DNA from: JAXLXE01 sp046328115
GTDB lineage: Bacteria; Chloroflexota; UBA6077; JACCZL01
Assembly (NCBI GenBank): GCA_046328115.1
Contig: JAXLXE010000003.1
Span: forward strand, 62,001-126,000
Length of the DNA: 64,000 bases
Reading direction: 5' to 3'
Shown: positions 61,653 through 64,000 of the stretch, in pieces
Position numbering within the stretch: position 1 is the stretch's first letter
Layout: every line of letters begins with the position of its first letter
Notes under the pieces: model-generated
What the model saw: the letters and a program-made list of their open reading frames with translations, nothing else
Databases searched by the model: none
What the model was told of the DNA's origin: nothing
Made by a program: the position numbers and the translations under genes

Positions 61653-62918
61653 ATGAGCAACACATTGCACTCCGGCGTGAGGCGGCTGGCGGCACGGCGA
61701 AAGATGCTTGCGTACGGCGGGCTGGGCGCGCTGCTCGGGTTGGCGGGGACGGCCGAGCCAGCCCGAGCGGCGCACGACGCGGCGGACATTGGCATTGGGC
61801 TGACTAATCCAACCGCCGGGACTCTACCCACCGCTACCACGGTTCTCCAGACTAACGTGGCCAGTGGGATCGGTTTCTGGGTACAGCAGACGGACAATGC
61901 TGGCGGGATCGCGTCTCAATCCAATGGCAGTCACAACACGAGTGCTGGCAGTGGTGGGCGGGGGCTGCTGTCGTACGGTGGGAATCTGACGGCTGGATCC
62001 GGGTCGAACCGGCGCGGCGGCATAGGGGGTCAATTCCTAGGCGGTAACGGCGATTCGTTCGGCGTCGGCGGGTCCGGTGTCGAGGCAAGCGGTGGCAGGT
62101 CGTCCTCTGGCCCTCCGGGCGACGGGGTCACGGGTTCTGGCGGCCAAAATTCATCGGGACCTGGGGGAGGCGGCGGCCCGGGCGTGCGAGGGATTGGCGG
62201 GCAGAACAATCCTCTGTTCCCCAATCCCCTACTGCGGACCGGCGTGGGCGTGTTAGGCCAGTCGGATACCGCGGAGGGGACGCGCGGCGAGTCTGCCTCT
62301 GGCCCGGGCACCCTGGGCGTCTCATCCAACGGGATCGGGGTGTACGCCGTCTCGCACCATGGCTGGGGACTCTATTCCCAGTCGCCAGGATACGCGGGGG
62401 TCTTCCAAGGGGCCGTCTACATCGCCGGTGGCCTCCAGCTCCTCGGAGGCTTCCTCACGGCCGTCAAACACCCAGATGGCTCCACCCGCGCCGCCCACGG
62501 CGTGACCAGCGCGGAACCCCTCATGGAGGATGTCGGCCGCGCCCGCCTCACCAACGGCACAGCCCACGTTGGCCTGGATCCTGCCTTCGCCGCCCTCATC
62601 CAGAGTGTCGACTACACCGTCTTCCTATCCCCGGAGGGTGACTCGAACGGTCTGTTCGTCACCAACAAGACCACGTCCGACTTCGACGTGCGCGAACAAA
62701 AGGGCGGCGCCAGCAACCTGGACTTCGGCTACCGCGTCGTCGCCAGACGCCGAGACGCCGAACACACCCGCCTCGCGAAGCTCGACCACCTCGACCCACT
62801 CCCCGACGTCAAGCACACCGAGATGCCGGCGTCACCGCCAGAACCTCAAAAGCGCGACGTGAGCGAGCATCCCAGCACGCCATCCTCGCCGTCCGCCGCA
62901 CCAGCTCCGCGCCGCTAG
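61653..62918 (+). CDS. Tat-signal Gly-rich surface protein, member 9 (class B)
   Basis: 421 aa. The signal is RRLAARRKMLAYGGLGALLG. The stalk is the most divergent of the array and very Gly/Ser-rich (SSGPGGGGGPGVRGIGGQN); the usual NNVTRTGIGVLGQSTSAEG block is replaced by LLRTGVGVLGQSDTAEGTRG. From about 62290 to 62450 the DNA is almost identical to member 8. The head is VTSAEPLMEDVGRARLTN with DYTVFLSPEGDSNGLFVTN. CGGAGG is 5 nt before the ATG at 61653. Confidence 0.75.
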   Translation: MSNTLHSGVRRLAARRKMLAYGGLGALLGLAGTAEPARAAHDAADIGIGLTNPTAGTLPTATTVLQTNVASGIGFWVQQTDNAGGIASQSNGSHNTSAGSGGRGLLSYGGNLTAGSGSNRRGGIGGQFLGGNGDSFGVGGSGVEASGGRSSSGPPGDGVTGSGGQNSSGPGGGGGPGVRGIGGQNNPLFPNPLLRTGVGVLGQSDTAEGTRGESASGPGTLGVSSNGIGVYAVSHHGWGLYSQSPGYAGVFQGAVYIAGGLQLLGGFLTAVKHPDGSTRAAHGVTSAEPLMEDVGRARLTNGTAHVGLDPAFAALIQSVDYTVFLSPEGDSNGLFVTNKTTSDFDVREQKGGASNLDFGYRVVARRRDAEHTRLAKLDHLDPLPDVKHTEMPASPPEPQKRDVSEHPSTPSSPSAAPAPRR

Positions 62919-62941
62919 CCGGCGCGCCAGTTGATGGGTCA

Positions 62942-62959
62942 GCCGGCCTTCCGGCCGGC
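62942..62959 (+). terminator. hairpin after member 9
   Basis: 7-bp stem GCCGGCC / GGCCGGC with TTCC loop, at the same place as the hairpins of members 4 and 7. Confidence 0.45.
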
Positions 62960-63050
62960 CTCCCCGCCCCACCCGGAGCACAGCACGCTGCATTCTGCGC
63001 GGTTGTGCTCCACTCGCGGCAACTCCCGTTGACCATGCGCCAGGAAGCCG

Positions 63051-63480
63051 ATGCCGACACGACCTCGGATGAAGACGAGCGCGCGGCGCAGGCTGCTGCC
63101 CGGCGCCCGGCTGGGCGCCATAGCCGAGACGACACCGGAGGCGCGCGTGGCACGGCAGGAGCACCACGCGCGAGACCCCGCGGACTTGGGTCACCGCCGA
63201 AGGGGCGCAGGAGCACATGACGACGGGACAAGCGATGTGGACAAATCACCGCGAGCGGTGGACGCAGGCGCCCGGCTACGCCGCTGTCTTCCACGGCGTG
63301 GTGTATATCGCCGGACGCCTCCAACTCGTCGGCGGCTTCCGCACCACCGTCAAGCACCCAAACGGCTCCACCCGCGCCGCCCACCGCGCCACCACTACCG
63401 AGCCCATCATCGTAGACCTCGGCCGCGCCCGCCTCACGAGCGGCGTAGCGCACGTGGACCTGGACCCCCCGTCAACCGCA
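63051..63480 (+). pseudogene. internally deleted surface-family copy
   Basis: The 5' part (63051 to about 63190) aligns with the start of member 10: MKTSARRRLLPGARLGAIAE against IKTSARRKLLAYGGLGALFG, then EARVARQEHHARDPADLG. The stalk is missing. The 3' part (about 63245-63480) reads APGYAAVFHGVVYIAGRLQL, VKHPNGSTRAAHRATTTEP and GRARLTSGVAHVDLDPP, closest to member 6, and then breaks up. No single frame joins them. A deletion between stalk repeats is the likely cause. Confidence 0.7.
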
Positions 63481-63628
63481 CCGATGTGCCCAGGTCCACC
63501 CTCTAGCCACCCAGATGCACGGCCGACACCGGCGGTAGCACGCGCTCCACGCAGCCTGTCGCCCTGCTGCCACGCCGCTAGTGGCCCGCTGTTTCACGGT
63601 TCGACCGGACGGAGAGCCAGCCGACATG

Positions 63629-63671
63629 TGTGACCTAGCGCACAGCGCGCCGCGTTTTGCGCCACTATAGT
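63629..63671 (+). promoter_or_regulatory. CRP-like class II promoter, surface member 10
   Basis: TGTGACCTAGCGCACA at 63629-63644 and a good -10, TATAGT, at 63666-63671 (+37); ATG 72 nt after the box. The flanking sequence differs from the other class A copies, so the conservation of box and spacing is informative. Confidence 0.65.
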
Positions 63672-63715
63672 GCACCCTCGACACGTTCGGTCGCGTACTG
63701 TCCAGGAGGTCGACG

Positions 63716-64000
63716 ATGGCACGATTTGGGATAAAGACCAGCGCACGTCGCAAGCTGCTGGCGTACGGCGGGCTCGGCGCGTTGTTCGGGCTGGCGCGGG
63801 AGACGCGCGTCGCGGAGGCCGCGCATCAGGCCGAAGATCTCGGACTCGGACTCGTCAATCCTACCGGCGGAGGCAACGTCACTTCGGGGACGGTGTTGAA
63901 CGCCGATACCGGATTCACCGCGTTTAGCGTCATCCAGGCAACAGGCTCCGGCGGCGGCGCGGTAGGCGGGTTCGCCGGCGCAGAATCCTTCTTCTCCACC
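63716..64000 (+). CDS. Tat-signal Gly-rich surface protein, member 10 (cut by window end)
   Basis: The first 95 residues of another member: signal TSARRKLLAYGGLGALFGLA, then the conserved start of the mature part, AHQAEDLGLGLVNPTGG, and the beginning of a Gly-rich stalk (GSGGGAVGGFAGAESF). AGGAGG is 6 nt before the ATG at 63716. The array therefore continues past the window. It has a class A promoter but a signal intermediate between the two types. Confidence 0.75.
   Translation, partial: MARFGIKTSARRKLLAYGGLGALFGLARETRVAEAAHQAEDLGLGLVNPTGGGNVTSGTVLNADTGFTAFSVIQATGSGGGAVGGFAGAESFFST

Overview
The window is GC-rich (roughly 68-70 % by eye), with short intergenic gaps, many 4-nt start/stop overlaps and several starts placed so close to a -10-like hexamer that transcripts would be leaderless. 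Together with the gene content (PucR regulator, LapA-type protein, fused LivH-LivM permease, Tat-type Gly-rich surface proteins) this suggests a bacterium of the Chloroflexota or a similar deep-branching GC-rich lineage. That assignment is inference; there is no rRNA here to settle it.

Positions 1-6300 are a worn accessory edge: a methyltransferase with a tiny membrane ORF upstream, a hydrolase-like/LuxR regulator, a type II toxin-antitoxin pair, an HNH-nuclease gene destroyed by a stop codon, a probable frameshift and an IS66-family insertion, and an Uma2-like fragment. Positions 6260-36717 are mostly core metabolism and housekeeping: a pentose-phosphate cluster (tkt, tal, gnd), a DUF4143 ATPase behind 23-bp tandem repeats, a tightly overlapping nitrate-assimilation operon (Rieske protein, narK, nasA, nirA, hemD) next to a PucR regulator, pdhA-pdhB, a VIT-type transporter, dnaA, an XRE regulator, rarA, a GT9/secreted-protein pair, a Lon-N-domain protein, a LivH-LivM fusion, a sulfatase and pcm.

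Positions 36720-48300 are an unstable island. It holds the first members of a secreted protein family, lower-GC genes for secreted proteins and proteases (a metalloprotease with a DUF11-like domain, an S8 protease with a small partner protein), two more IS66-family copies that interrupt the proteases, a partial second copy of the small-protein/S8 cassette, and two orphan pcm 3' ends. Positions 48334-52651 return to ordinary genes (VOC protein, methyltransferase, DAO-family oxidoreductase, SMP-30-like protein, tRNA-Thr) and a MntA/HepT pair whose toxin has a stop codon at its conserved tyrosine.

From 52700 to the window end runs the most striking feature: a tandem array of at least seven paralogous Tat-signal, glycine-rich proteins with one shared C-terminal domain, plus decayed copies. 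Their promoters fall into two classes. One has a CRP-like box exactly 72 nt before the ATG, with a -10 element at a fixed offset (class II CRP geometry). The other has a different 13-bp palindrome exactly 46 nt before the ATG. An earlier family member at 36867 instead has a -35/-10 promoter whose spacer contains a run of 14 G, as in phase-variable promoters. The copies look mosaic, as gene conversion would make them. I read this as an expanding, differentially switched surface-protein system; that role is inferred from sequence only.
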